From the NCBI RefSeq assembly GCF_900116425.1, contig NZ_FPAS01000001.1, positions 310,001 to 374,000 of the forward strand: 64,000 nt of DNA. The letters run 5' to 3'. Below, piece by piece: positions 17,119-25,684 of this stretch (the first letter of the stretch is position 1; the number at the start of each line of letters is the position of its first letter). The translations under genes were made by a program, and so were the position numbers. Under the pieces are notes generated by a model. That model worked only from the letters and a program-made list of their open reading frames with translations. It was not told the DNA's origin and searched no databases. The stretch is from Lishizhenia tianjinensis (lineage in GTDB: Bacteria > Bacteroidota > Bacteroidia > Flavobacteriales_D > Crocinitomicaceae).

Positions 17119-18159
17119 ATGAAAAGGACATATAAATTGAGCTACGCGTGCATGACATGCGTAGTTCTTGTTTTGCTTTCTTGTAGTAAGAATCGTGGTG
17201 AAATTCAGTCTTTTGCTTTCGTAAAACCTGAGCATTTCCCAAATACTACCTATGATTTTTCTAAGAATGAAATCACCGAAGAAGGATTTTTATTGGGGAG
17301 AAAGTTATTCTATGATCCATTACTTTCTCTAGATGGTAGTGTGGCTTGTGCGAATTGTCACCAGCAAGGAACTGCCTTTGCAGACGGACAACAGCATCCT
17401 TTTTCCATAGGGGTAGACAATGAAGTGGGAATCAGAAATGCTCCAATGTTAACCAATTTGGCCTTTTTCAAAGAGTTCTTTTGGGATGGAGGAGTAACGC
17501 ATTTGGACTTTGTACCCATCAATGCCATTGAGTCTGAGATAGAAATGAAAGAATCCTTAAGTAATGTGGTGAGTAAACTCAATGCAAACGCTGAGTATCT
17601 ACTTGCATTTAAAAAGGCCTTTGATGTGGATAGTATAAGTTCTCCTTATCTCTTAAAAGCTTTGAGTCAGTTTACTTTGATGATGGTAAGTGCAAGTAGT
17701 CCTTACGACAAATGGTTGAATCATAGTGGCGAGTTAACGCAACAAGAACAAGAAGGTTTGAACTTGTTTCAGAGTAAATGTGCTACTTGTCATACAGGTG
17801 TTTTGTTTACTAACCACGAATATAGAAACATAGGGTTGGACAGCATCTATCCCGATAAAGGCAGAGCCCTGATTTCAGAAAATCCTTTGGACGACGGCAA
17901 GTTTCGCGTACCGAGTTTGCGCAACGTGGCTTTAACAGCACCTTACATGCATAACGCCAGATTTTGGAGTTTAAAAGAGGTGTTGGACCATTATGACACA
18001 GGTGTTTTGGAGGTTGAAAATTTAGCGCCAGAACTTAGAAACGAGCCTCAAATTGGAATTCCGCTCTCAGAGGTGGAGAAGGAAGCAATTATTTCATTTT
18101 TAAAAACTTTAAGTGATGTTGACTTTATACAAGATCAAAAATTTGTGGAGTACAATTAG
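17119..18159 (+). CDS. mbnH: MbnH-type di-haem enzyme (MauG/cytochrome c peroxidase family)
   Basis: This 346-residue periplasmic lipoprotein (lipobox VLLSC, Cys22) has two c-type haem sites, CANCH at 77-81 and CATCH at 221-225. The methionine ligand segment APYMHNARF follows, and the C-terminal half has LKEVLDHYD. These are the marks of the CCP/MauG superfamily. Its place one base after mbnP makes MbnH, which oxidises a tryptophan of MbnP, more likely than a plain hydrogen peroxide-detoxifying peroxidase. The next gene overlaps its 3' end by 44 bp. Confidence 0.88.
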   Translation: MKRTYKLSYACMTCVVLVLLSCSKNRGEIQSFAFVKPEHFPNTTYDFSKNEITEEGFLLGRKLFYDPLLSLDGSVACANCHQQGTAFADGQQHPFSIGVDNEVGIRNAPMLTNLAFFKEFFWDGGVTHLDFVPINAIESEIEMKESLSNVVSKLNANAEYLLAFKKAFDVDSISSPYLLKALSQFTLMMVSASSPYDKWLNHSGELTQQEQEGLNLFQSKCATCHTGVLFTNHEYRNIGLDSIYPDKGRALISENPLDDGKFRVPSLRNVALTAPYMHNARFWSLKEVLDHYDTGVLEVENLAPELRNEPQIGIPLSEVEKEAIISFLKTLSDVDFIQDQKFVEYN

Positions 18160-19060
18160 CCTCTTAGCCTTACTACTTATCACTCCCGATGCAAAAGCCT
18201 GTGATGTTTGTGGATGTGCAGTAGGAGGGATGAGCATGGGCTTGGGGATGGAAACGACCAATAACTACTTCGGTTTGCGCTATTCACATGTACAGTTCAA
18301 TGCGCAAATCAACTACAACAGTCAATATTTGGAAGATATATATTCGAACGATAGCTATCACAGAATGGAGCTCACTTCCAAATATCATTTTACTCCGAAA
18401 ATCTATGGAATGGCCATTTTACCTGTGGTGTACAATACCATGCGAGGGAATACAGAAAATATAGCGCATGCTAGTTTAGGAGACGCTTCCTTAGGGTTAG
18501 CGTACCGACTAATTTCTCCTCCCATGGATACAACAAAAATTCGAGGTCATCTTTTAGATATTGGAGCGAATATTAGTTTGCCAACAGGCGCTTATCAACT
18601 GGAACATGAAGGTGAAATCGTCAACAGAAATTTTCAAGCCGGAAAAGGTAGTTTTGCTTATTCCGCGGTAGTGAAATATATGTTTATGTTTAAAAAATGG
18701 CGCTATACAACGGATTTATCTTATGGATGGAATACTGTAAATAAAGATGATTATCACTTTGGTAATCAGTTGAATGTGTTTGCTTCTTTCGGTCGGTTGT
18801 TTAACTGGGGAAATACAACGATTTATCCTTCTTTAGGTGCGTACTTTGAACACGGAGAGCAGCATACAGAAGACGGTAAAATTGTTTTTAATACAGGAGG
18901 AAATGCTGTTTTAGCAGATATTGGCGTGGCCGTTAAAACCTCAAAACTGACCTATTGGATGAAGTTTCTTCCAGTGATTCATCAATCTTACAATGTAGAT
19001 GCATTGAGTACTATTCGTGGAGGAAAGCGATTGAATTTGGGAATTAGGTATAGGTTTTAA
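18116..19060 (+). CDS. Outer-membrane beta-barrel protein with CDVCGC N-terminus
   Basis: A signal peptide (residues 1-28) ends just before CDVCGCAVGGMSMGLGM, so the mature protein begins with three cysteines and several methionines, a plausible soft-metal (Cu) site. The remainder alternates aromatic and polar residues in about 12 strands and ends in RYRF, as expected for an outer-membrane barrel. ATG 18116 is preferred to the GTG three bases earlier. The gene starts within mbnH, so the three genes mbnP, mbnH and this one form a coupled unit. No solved relative is known to me. Confidence 0.75.
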   Translation: MLTLYKIKNLWSTISLLALLLITPDAKACDVCGCAVGGMSMGLGMETTNNYFGLRYSHVQFNAQINYNSQYLEDIYSNDSYHRMELTSKYHFTPKIYGMAILPVVYNTMRGNTENIAHASLGDASLGLAYRLISPPMDTTKIRGHLLDIGANISLPTGAYQLEHEGEIVNRNFQAGKGSFAYSAVVKYMFMFKKWRYTTDLSYGWNTVNKDDYHFGNQLNVFASFGRLFNWGNTTIYPSLGAYFEHGEQHTEDGKIVFNTGGNAVLADIGVAVKTSKLTYWMKFLPVIHQSYNVDALSTIRGGKRLNLGIRYRF

Positions 19061-19127
19061 TTGTAATTCCATGACATTCATTGAACTAAAAGAAATGGAG
19101 AAAGGCTTACTATTACCTACAAATCTC

Positions 19128-19135
19128 TATATTTG
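19128..19135 (+). promoter_or_regulatory. -7 element before the small His/Glu-rich gene
   Basis: TATATTTG fits TAnnTTTG. It sits 12 bp before ATG 19148 and overlaps an alternative TTG start at 19133, ruling that start out. It suggests a second transcription start inside the metal locus. Confidence 0.5.
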
Positions 19136-19147
19136 TTCACCGCGAGA

Positions 19148-19504
19148 ATGAAATTATTTACTAACATATTGAAGAGTAGTGGACTACGGTTTTTAATCGT
19201 ATTGGTCGCTGCTCTTTTTTTTGTTGATTATTCTCATGCAGCGCATACTTCAACGCTCTCTTCTGAAATTCTAAGTGTTTCAAACAATGAGGATGATACC
19301 CATAAAATGGAATACATCAACATTGAAGAGCAGGAAGAAGAAAACGAAGAACATGTGAATGCTGATGATTTTCATGAAGGAATAGCTACGCATGCCTTTG
19401 TTCAATATCCCAGTTTAGTCCTTGGAAAAGGGATGCGTGTATCACATTCGAATAGGGTGTTTGCTGTACTTTTCATTAAGCATGTCTGTTTAAAAATTCC
19501 CTAG
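19148..19504 (+). CDS. Small exported acidic protein of the metal locus
   Basis: The 118-residue protein starts with a signal peptide (MKLFTNILKSSGLRFLIVLV, cut near SHAA). The mature part is acidic and contains scattered histidines (DDTHKME, EEQEEENEEHVN, DDFHEG, THAF). That composition could bind divalent metals, but it is not diagnostic. It is not recognised as a named family. It lies between the CDVCGC barrel and the 183-residue protein, on the same strand, in the same transcription direction. Confidence 0.6.
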   Translation: MKLFTNILKSSGLRFLIVLVAALFFVDYSHAAHTSTLSSEILSVSNNEDDTHKMEYINIEEQEEENEEHVNADDFHEGIATHAFVQYPSLVLGKGMRVSHSNRVFAVLFIKHVCLKIP

Positions 19505-19564
19505 TTGAATTTTTAAGATCAACACGCTATCCACCCTCCTCATTTTTATTCATTTTACTTTGCG

Positions 19565-20116
19565 TTGAAAAAACACATCTTACATACGGTTATCGTGGTA
19601 TTTTCCATCGTTTTACTCTTTCCTTTTATAGGATTGAGGGTGATGTATGGTGTGCAAAAGAAAGCGGTAAGACACGAGGTAAGATCCATGATCAAAGCCG
19701 GTGCTGCAGAGGATGAATTAGTGAATTTCACATTTGCTCTAAAAGATACTGCTCACATCATGGAGTGGAAACACGCGCGTGAATTCAAGTATCAAGAGAT
19801 GATGTATGATATCGTACATCGCGTTTATGAGGGCGACAGTGTGCTTTACAAATGTTGGAAAGATACCAAAGAAACGGTATTGAGTCAGCGCTATACGGCA
19901 TGGTTTCAGGCTGCATTGAATCAAAATAGTCCGCTACAAAAATCGAAAACCCATGTCTTGTGTACAGCAGATAAATGGAACAATTCCTTTCCTGTATATG
20001 TAATCACTGAGCATTTTCCTGTTGATAGGGAATGGACGAATTCCTACTTCATTAACTATACTTCTCGCTTTGGAGAAGTCCATTCACCGCCCCCACAATT
20101 CCTTGCCTTTATTTAA
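19565..20116 (+). CDS. Exported protein with C-terminal PPPQ motif
   Basis: The start is a TTG at 19565; no ATG exists before residue 27, which lies after the hydrophobic signal (residues 5-25). The mature domain has WKHAREFKYQEMMYDIVHR and YKCWKDTKE, a pattern I associate with unnamed small proteins near Bacteroidota TonB receptors. The C-terminus, GEVHSPPPQFLAFI, matches GDITVPPPQVLYI of the first gene of the locus. A TACTTTG sequence just before the start is one base short of the -7 consensus. Confidence 0.65.
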   Translation: MKKHILHTVIVVFSIVLLFPFIGLRVMYGVQKKAVRHEVRSMIKAGAAEDELVNFTFALKDTAHIMEWKHAREFKYQEMMYDIVHRVYEGDSVLYKCWKDTKETVLSQRYTAWFQAALNQNSPLQKSKTHVLCTADKWNNSFPVYVITEHFPVDREWTNSYFINYTSRFGEVHSPPPQFLAFI

Positions 20117-20123
20117 GCATTAA

Positions 20124-20146
20124 GCACTTCAGTTTTGTTGAAGTGC
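20124..20146. promoter_or_regulatory. Hairpin upstream of the TonB receptor gene
   Basis: GCACTTCA and TGAAGTGC form an 8-bp perfect palindrome around GTTTTGT. No T run follows. It may be an operator for metal regulation or a weak terminator between the 183-residue gene and the receptor gene. Confidence 0.4.
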
Positions 20147-20200
20147 ACATTAATAACATGAGGTATAATTCCCTTGCATTCTAGGGATAAAAGGAAACTA

Positions 20201-22525
20201 ATGAATAAATTTTTCACATTATTTGTTCTAATGGCATCGTTGTATGCTGTTGGACAGGATTCTCTGCGTGGAATCATTATAGACAACTACACGCAAACAC
20301 CAATTAACGAAGCAATTGTAAGTAACGGTATAAAAACTGTCATCACCCAAGCGGATGGACGCTTTGCTTTTGCCTGTACAGAAAAAACAAACATCATCGT
20401 AACACATGAAAACTATGTTAGCTGGAAGGCTATGGGAATCACGTGTACAGATGACCTAGTAATACGTATGAACTCAACCGCTTTAAACCTCAGTACTTTT
20501 GAAGTGAAGGGGGAAAAGATGGTCAACCAAACGGATGCCTCAACGGCGCAATCTGTTAACGTACTTTCTGAAAAGGACTTGAAGCGTACAACAGGTTTAT
20601 TCTTGGAAGAGGCAGTGAACTTGCAAACCGGAGTTCGTATGGAAAAGCGTACCATGAGTGGTGGACAACGTTTTACCATTCGTGGGTATGGGAACAACAC
20701 CAACTTCAACGGAATGGGGTACAAGGCGTACTTAAACGGTATTCCCTTAACAGATGCAAACGGTACCACAATTTTAGATGACATCGATTTTTCTACCTTG
20801 GGTAAAGTTGAGATCATCAAAGGGCCAGCCTCTAGTTTGTACGGAACAGGTATAGGGGGTGTAGTTAATATGTATACTGCAAAACCGAAACAATATGGAA
20901 CTTCTTTGGAGGAAAATGTAATTGCAGGTAGCTACGGATTAATGCGTTCGACTACTTCATTAAAAAGCAATACAGCAAGTTCTAATGTTGCGCTAAATTA
21001 TGGAGTTCAAAATTACGATGGCTATAGAGTTCATTCGGCTTCTCAAAAAAGATACTTATCGTTTATCGGTGATTTTAACGTAAGCGAAAAGCAAAGTTTA
21101 TCAACCTATTTCGCTTACAATAATTCTTACGAGGAGTTGGCCGGACAACTAGACAGTGCTCAATTCTTTGGTCGACAAAACATAGGTGAAGATAAATACC
21201 TAAACAACGACGGTCATGTTGAAGTGGAGAGCTACAGAGCAGGTTTGACCCACAACTACACCTTTAACAAATACCTCTCTAACCAAACTACGGCCTTCTT
21301 GTCCAGTAGTACGTTGAGTCAAGCGTATGCCGTAGGTTTATCGGATAACATTTCACAAAATGTAGGTGGTCGTTCTGTATTCACGTTGTTCTTCCCGCTA
21401 GGTAAGAAGTATGAATTAACAGGTAATCTTGGAGCTGAAGTTCAGCAATCAAAAGGGAACTACAAATCTTTTGGTTTAAGCAATGCTGTGCTAGGAGATT
21501 TAAGAGCGAATAACGACATCACTGCTTTCCAAGGAAACTATTTTATGGAGTGGAATTTGACCATGCCACATCGTTTTAGATTAAGTGCGGGAGTGAGTGC
21601 CAATCAAATTAACTACACGGTGTGGGATAGAATGGCAACGTCAGGAAATGCCAATCATTTAGATGGTTCAGGATCGCACAAGTTCAACACGGTTGTTACA
21701 CCCCGCATTGCTTTGGAAAAAGAGTTGGGTAAACATCAAATGGTGTTTGTGAATGTAGCACAAGGATATTCGCCTCCAACAACATCAGAATTTGTAATTG
21801 CTTACACGGGAGAAATCAACAAAGCTTTGAAACCAGAAATGGCCACACAGTTTGAGGTGGGAACACGTGGAAGTGCATTGAAAAATAAATTGTCGTGGCA
21901 AGTGGCTTTGTTTGACATCAACATCAAAGATAAAATCACTTCTAAAGCAGTAGTAGATACTTCTGGAACTGTACTTTATTCCTACGGTGTAAATGCAGGA
22001 GATCAAAGAAATTTAGGTGCTGAAATCGCCCTTTCTTATGTGATTATTAAGGATGAAAAGAAAACGCTTTCATTGTTGCGTCCGTTTGCCAACTTTACCT
22101 ACAATGCGTTTACTTATAGCAATTTTAAGAGTGATTCTAATGATAACGCTAATACAAGAGATTACACGGGAAATACCGTAATTGGAGTTCCACCTATGGT
22201 GTTCAATGCAGGTATAGATGCGCAAACTAAATTTGGAGCATACGTCAATGTAAACTTCCAATTTGTTGATGAGATGTATGTTACTTTTGATAATGCACAC
22301 AGCGCTCCAGCCTATACTTTGGTAAATGCTAAAGTAGGATATAACCAAATGTTCGGAGAGCACTTTATGGTAGATGCCTTTGTAGGTGGAAATAACCTTA
22401 CGAATTCATTGTATTACAACATGGTGTTTGTGAACTGGGAAAAAGGTCCAAAACCAGCTATTTACGCTCCGGGTGCTTACCAAGCATTGTTCTACGGAGG
22501 TGTTAAATTGAAGTATACTTTTTAA
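20201..22525 (+). CDS. TonB-dependent outer-membrane receptor
   Basis: Counted from ATG 20201 it has about 774 residues. A signal peptide (MNKFFTLFVLMASLYAVGQ) is followed by a carboxypeptidase-like regulatory domain (DSLRGIIIDNYTQTPINEA, about 20-100). The plug domain (about 110-220) holds FTIRGYGNN and VEIIKGPASSLYGTG, and a 22-strand barrel ends in KYTF with the terminal aromatic residue. TonB receptors take up iron-siderophore, haem, cobalamin or copper complexes. The ABC importer downstream favours a haem- or corrinoid-like ligand, while MbnPH upstream favours copper; the sequence alone does not decide. Confidence 0.93.
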   Translation: MNKFFTLFVLMASLYAVGQDSLRGIIIDNYTQTPINEAIVSNGIKTVITQADGRFAFACTEKTNIIVTHENYVSWKAMGITCTDDLVIRMNSTALNLSTFEVKGEKMVNQTDASTAQSVNVLSEKDLKRTTGLFLEEAVNLQTGVRMEKRTMSGGQRFTIRGYGNNTNFNGMGYKAYLNGIPLTDANGTTILDDIDFSTLGKVEIIKGPASSLYGTGIGGVVNMYTAKPKQYGTSLEENVIAGSYGLMRSTTSLKSNTASSNVALNYGVQNYDGYRVHSASQKRYLSFIGDFNVSEKQSLSTYFAYNNSYEELAGQLDSAQFFGRQNIGEDKYLNNDGHVEVESYRAGLTHNYTFNKYLSNQTTAFLSSSTLSQAYAVGLSDNISQNVGGRSVFTLFFPLGKKYELTGNLGAEVQQSKGNYKSFGLSNAVLGDLRANNDITAFQGNYFMEWNLTMPHRFRLSAGVSANQINYTVWDRMATSGNANHLDGSGSHKFNTVVTPRIALEKELGKHQMVFVNVAQGYSPPTTSEFVIAYTGEINKALKPEMATQFEVGTRGSALKNKLSWQVALFDINIKDKITSKAVVDTSGTVLYSYGVNAGDQRNLGAEIALSYVIIKDEKKTLSLLRPFANFTYNAFTYSNFKSDSNDNANTRDYTGNTVIGVPPMVFNAGIDAQTKFGAYVNVNFQFVDEMYVTFDNAHSAPAYTLVNAKVGYNQMFGEHFMVDAFVGGNNLTNSLYYNMVFVNWEKGPKPAIYAPGAYQALFYGGVKLKYTF

Positions 22526-22537
22526 TCATTAAAACCT

Positions 22538-22565
22538 ATCGGGGACCTTGGTCCCCGATTTTTTA
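22538..22565 (+). terminator. Strong intrinsic terminator or attenuator between receptor and ABC genes
   Basis: ATCGGGGACC and GGTCCCCGAT pair perfectly and are followed by a T run. The next start codon (22570) lies directly after it with no room for a promoter. The importer genes must be transcribed by read-through, so this hairpin lowers their level relative to the receptor. Confidence 0.88.
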
Positions 22566-22569
22566 TCAC

Positions 22570-23460
22570 ATGAAAAATTTAGTTAAAATAATAGCTGCTG
22601 GTGTTTTATTGGTGGCTTGTAATGCCCAAGAGGATAGGGCGGTTGTAAGCGAATTAGGAAAGGATACACAACCCAGAATCATTAGTGCCTCTAAGCAATA
22701 CACAGAGTTTATCTATGCCTTAGGAGCCGAAGAAAATTTGGTAGGTGTAGATTTGAGTAGTACTTATCCAAAAGCTGCTAGAGCATTGCCGAATATAGGG
22801 TATCATATGCACCTCGGTTTAGAAGGAATTATGTCCCTAAAACCTAGTTTGCTCTTGCACAAAGGTGGACATTTCAGCATAGGTCCAGAGCAAGTGGTTA
22901 CACAACTGGAGAACTTAAATCTTCCTTTGCTATCCTTTGAAAACAAAGCCAAAGACATCCCATCTACAAAAGCTCTTTTAAGAGAAATGGGCGCTTATTT
23001 TGGGAAACAAAAGGAGGCGGATTCTTTGTGTTCTAAGCTCGATAGAGATTTGGTTGAAGCGCAAAAACAATTGGGCAAGCAAGAAGATACTGTGAAAGTT
23101 GTCGTGATTCATTTTGGTCAGGCCATGAACATATATTTGGCTGTAGGAGCTGAAAGTGTAGCTGGTAAAATGGTAGAAATGGCCGGTGGTAAAATATGCT
23201 TGGATAAAAAGGGCATGGAACGTATCACCTCTCCAGAACTCATTGCCCAAGCCAATCCAGATGTAATCTTGTTAACCGACTTTGGGTACGACAGATTAGG
23301 GAGCAAAGAAAAGGTGATGGAATTACCCGGTATTGCGGAAACGAATGCTGCCAAAAATGGAAAGATCTATAGAATTGAGGGTTATGACCTGATTTACTTT
23401 GGTCCAAGAACAGGGGAGAATGTGTTAAAACTTCACGAAATCATTCACCGCAATGACTAA
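22570..23460 (+). CDS. ABC importer substrate-binding lipoprotein (BtuF/HmuT-like)
   Basis: The 296-residue protein is a lipoprotein (lipobox LLVAC). It has the two-lobed helical-backbone fold of metal-chelate binding proteins: ASKQYTEFIYALGAEENLVGV in lobe 1 and PDVILLTDFG in lobe 2. It should pass haem, cobalamin or a siderophore from the outer-membrane receptor to the FecCD-like permease. Its stop overlaps the permease start. The haem-binding Tyr/His pair of HmuT cannot be assigned with certainty. Confidence 0.87.
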   Translation: MKNLVKIIAAGVLLVACNAQEDRAVVSELGKDTQPRIISASKQYTEFIYALGAEENLVGVDLSSTYPKAARALPNIGYHMHLGLEGIMSLKPSLLLHKGGHFSIGPEQVVTQLENLNLPLLSFENKAKDIPSTKALLREMGAYFGKQKEADSLCSKLDRDLVEAQKQLGKQEDTVKVVVIHFGQAMNIYLAVGAESVAGKMVEMAGGKICLDKKGMERITSPELIAQANPDVILLTDFGYDRLGSKEKVMELPGIAETNAAKNGKIYRIEGYDLIYFGPRTGENVLKLHEIIHRND

Positions 23461-24463
23461 GGCTGTTTGGATATTTATTTTAGGATGTGGGGTATTGCTA
23501 TCCGTAATGCTTGCCGCTGTAAAATTGGGTGCCGTAGAGGTGAATACGAATGAAATTCTCCAAGCCCTTTCTAAGTTGGGGACACAAGAAAGTTTAACGA
23601 CCAACGAAGCTATTTTTATGAATATCCGTTTGCCACGAGTTTTGCTCACAGCTGTGGTAGGAGCCATTCTAGCCTTAGGAGGAGTATTGTTACAAGCCTT
23701 GTTTTTAAACCCTATAGTTGAGCCAGGTTTGGTTGGAACCTCTAGTGGTGCTGCTTTTGGAGCAGCACTTTATTTTACTTTAGGGGTGAACCTACCTTTG
23801 GGCGAATTTGGTTTGCCATTCATGGCTTTTTTAGGAGGGGTACTTTCAACCGCTCTAGTGTTTTTGCTATCTCAAAATAAAAAAGGAAAATTGGCCATCG
23901 TTGCCTTGTTACTTTCTGGTTTGGCCATCAATGCCTTGTTTTTAAGTGGTGTAGGTTTTCTATCTTACTTGGCCAGAGATCCTCAAGCAAGGTCCATTAC
24001 TTTTTGGAATTTAGGTACAACTTCAGGTGCAAATTGGGATAATTTAAAAGTGGTGAGTGTAGCCTTTGTAATTTGTTTGGTGATCTCTCTGCGCTATGCT
24101 AAATCTTTAAATGCCCTAATTCTAGGAGAGGATGAAGCTGTATATCTAGGTGTGAATGTAAAACGTTTAAAATTCGTTATTCTCTTTTTAAATGTGTTGA
24201 TGATAGCCGTGGCAACTGCTTTTACTGGGGTGATAAGTTTTGTAGGCTTGGTGGTCCCGCATTTGGTCCGCATGTTTTTAGGTTCGGAAAATAAACGTTT
24301 GATGTGGATCAGTACTTTGGTGGGAGCGGTATTGTTATGTTTGTCCGATTTACTTTCACGCACCTTATTTGCACCTGCAGAATTACCCATAGGTATCCTT
24401 ACTACACTCATAGGAGTTCCCGTTTTTATTTACCTCTTACGCAAGAATAATTATCAATTTTAG
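23453..24463 (+). CDS. FecCD-family ABC permease (HmuU/BtuC-like)
   Basis: The 336-residue protein is built from about ten membrane helices and has the family signatures RLPRVLLTAVVGAILALGG in the first half, EPGLVGTSSGAAFGAAL in the middle and FVGLVVPHLVR near 265. It forms the membrane channel with the ATPase encoded next; the two genes touch without a gap. It overlaps the binding-protein gene by 8 bp. Confidence 0.93.
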   Translation: MTKAVWIFILGCGVLLSVMLAAVKLGAVEVNTNEILQALSKLGTQESLTTNEAIFMNIRLPRVLLTAVVGAILALGGVLLQALFLNPIVEPGLVGTSSGAAFGAALYFTLGVNLPLGEFGLPFMAFLGGVLSTALVFLLSQNKKGKLAIVALLLSGLAINALFLSGVGFLSYLARDPQARSITFWNLGTTSGANWDNLKVVSVAFVICLVISLRYAKSLNALILGEDEAVYLGVNVKRLKFVILFLNVLMIAVATAFTGVISFVGLVVPHLVRMFLGSENKRLMWISTLVGAVLLCLSDLLSRTLFAPAELPIGILTTLIGVPVFIYLLRKNNYQF

Positions 24464-25231
24464 ATGAAAATAGAAGGAGTAGAATTCAGTATTAAGCAAC
24501 AATTAATCGCTCAAGTTGAGGATGCTTACCTCGAAAAAGGAAAGATACATTTTGTGGTGGGTAAAAATGGAGCGGGTAAAACATCACTACTTAAAATATT
24601 AAGTGGTTTAGAACCCAATTACAAAGGTGAAGTTTCTTTTTTAGGAAGGGGTTTAAGAGATTGGAAAATGGAGGAATTAGCCCAAAGAAGAGCGGTGTTA
24701 TCACAGTCTAATTTCAATGCTTTTCCTATTAAAGTGGAAGAATTAGTAATGATGGGCCGCTATCCTTTTTTTCAACAAAATGCCACGCAAAAAGATAAAG
24801 AAATTGTAGCGAAAGCCCTTGCGCTCTTTGAATTGCAAAAGTTTGTGGGAAGAGATTTCTTGAGTTTGAGCGGTGGTGAAAGACAGCGTGTTTTGTTTGC
24901 AAAATGCATTGCTCAAATTTGGGGAAAAGAAGGGCACAGGAAGTACTTGTTCTTAGATGAACCTTTAACTTACTTGGATGTAGAGTATCAAGTGCAGTTT
25001 TTACAATTGCTTCGCGATTTAATAGAACGATTTAACCTCACTATAGTGGGGGTAATTCATGATATCAATTTGGCCATTAATTATGGTGACAATTTTTTAT
25101 TGATGCATGCAGGTAAATGTGTGGAACAGGGGGATGGAAGTAGAGTTTTAAGCAGGGAAAATATGCAGAAGTACTTCAAGGTTGAGCCTCACGTGCTTGA
25201 ACACCAGGGTAGGGACTTCTTTGTGTTTTAG
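24464..25231 (+). CDS. Haem/cobalamin-type ABC transporter ATPase (HmuV-like)
   Basis: Walker A is GKNGAGKTS at 33-41, the signature is LSGGERQRV near 137, Walker B is YLFLDEP near 163, and the switch histidine is in GVIHDINLA. The 255-residue length is normal for the FepC/HmuV group. It powers import together with the FecCD permease just upstream, and is the last gene of the plus-strand cluster. The gene on the other strand ends 3 bp further, so no terminator fits between them. Confidence 0.93.
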   Translation: MKIEGVEFSIKQQLIAQVEDAYLEKGKIHFVVGKNGAGKTSLLKILSGLEPNYKGEVSFLGRGLRDWKMEELAQRRAVLSQSNFNAFPIKVEELVMMGRYPFFQQNATQKDKEIVAKALALFELQKFVGRDFLSLSGGERQRVLFAKCIAQIWGKEGHRKYLFLDEPLTYLDVEYQVQFLQLLRDLIERFNLTIVGVIHDINLAINYGDNFLLMHAGKCVEQGDGSRVLSRENMQKYFKVEPHVLEHQGRDFFVF

Positions 25232-25233
25232 AC

Positions 25234-25575
25234 TTAATTTTCTAATTGATAATATTGTAAAACCTCATTCAAAACGCGATCTGAAACTTTAAAATTGAAA
25301 TGTTTGTCCAAGAAAAGTTTATCTATTAAAATCTTTGCATCTTCTGCGATTTTTTGATAATCCTTATCGCCATAACTTTTGTCAAAGGGTATTCTTAAAA
25401 CGCGGTGAAGTTTTTTAGAACTATGCAGAAAGTTTGTGGTGAATTCAATTTGTTTGATTTCAGTTGAAACAGAAAGTTCTAGGATGAGCTCATGCAATAT
25501 TAAATGCAAAATTTCCTTGGCACTTTGAAGCTCATTACTGTGATCTACTGTTTTATTTTCTGATTTAAACGACAT
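25234..25575 (-). CDS. Hypothetical small protein
   Basis: A 113-residue soluble protein, largely helical by composition, that I do not recognise. It has no signal peptide. It is convergent with the ABC ATPase gene at a 3-bp distance. Upstream of its start there is a small palindrome (ATACAA, TT, TTGTAT) near 25576-25590 that could be a regulatory site. Confidence 0.6.
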   Translation of the reverse strand: MSFKSENKTVDHSNELQSAKEILHLILHELILELSVSTEIKQIEFTTNFLHSSKKLHRVLRIPFDKSYGDKDYQKIAEDAKILIDKLFLDKHFNFKVSDRVLNEVLQYYQLEN

Positions 25576-25684
25576 ACAATTTTGTATATGGTTTAAAGGA
25601 AAAGATAGGAGCAGCGAATATAAAGACTCCGAAAAGAAAGTGAAGTGTATTTAGACCAACGTCAAGTTTTAATAGACAAGTAAC

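Noticed and set aside
17119-18159. Plain cytochrome c peroxidase as the name of the di-haem protein
   Set aside because: The direct neighbourhood with an MbnP gene (one base apart) favours the MbnH role, although peroxidase activity cannot be excluded from sequence alone.
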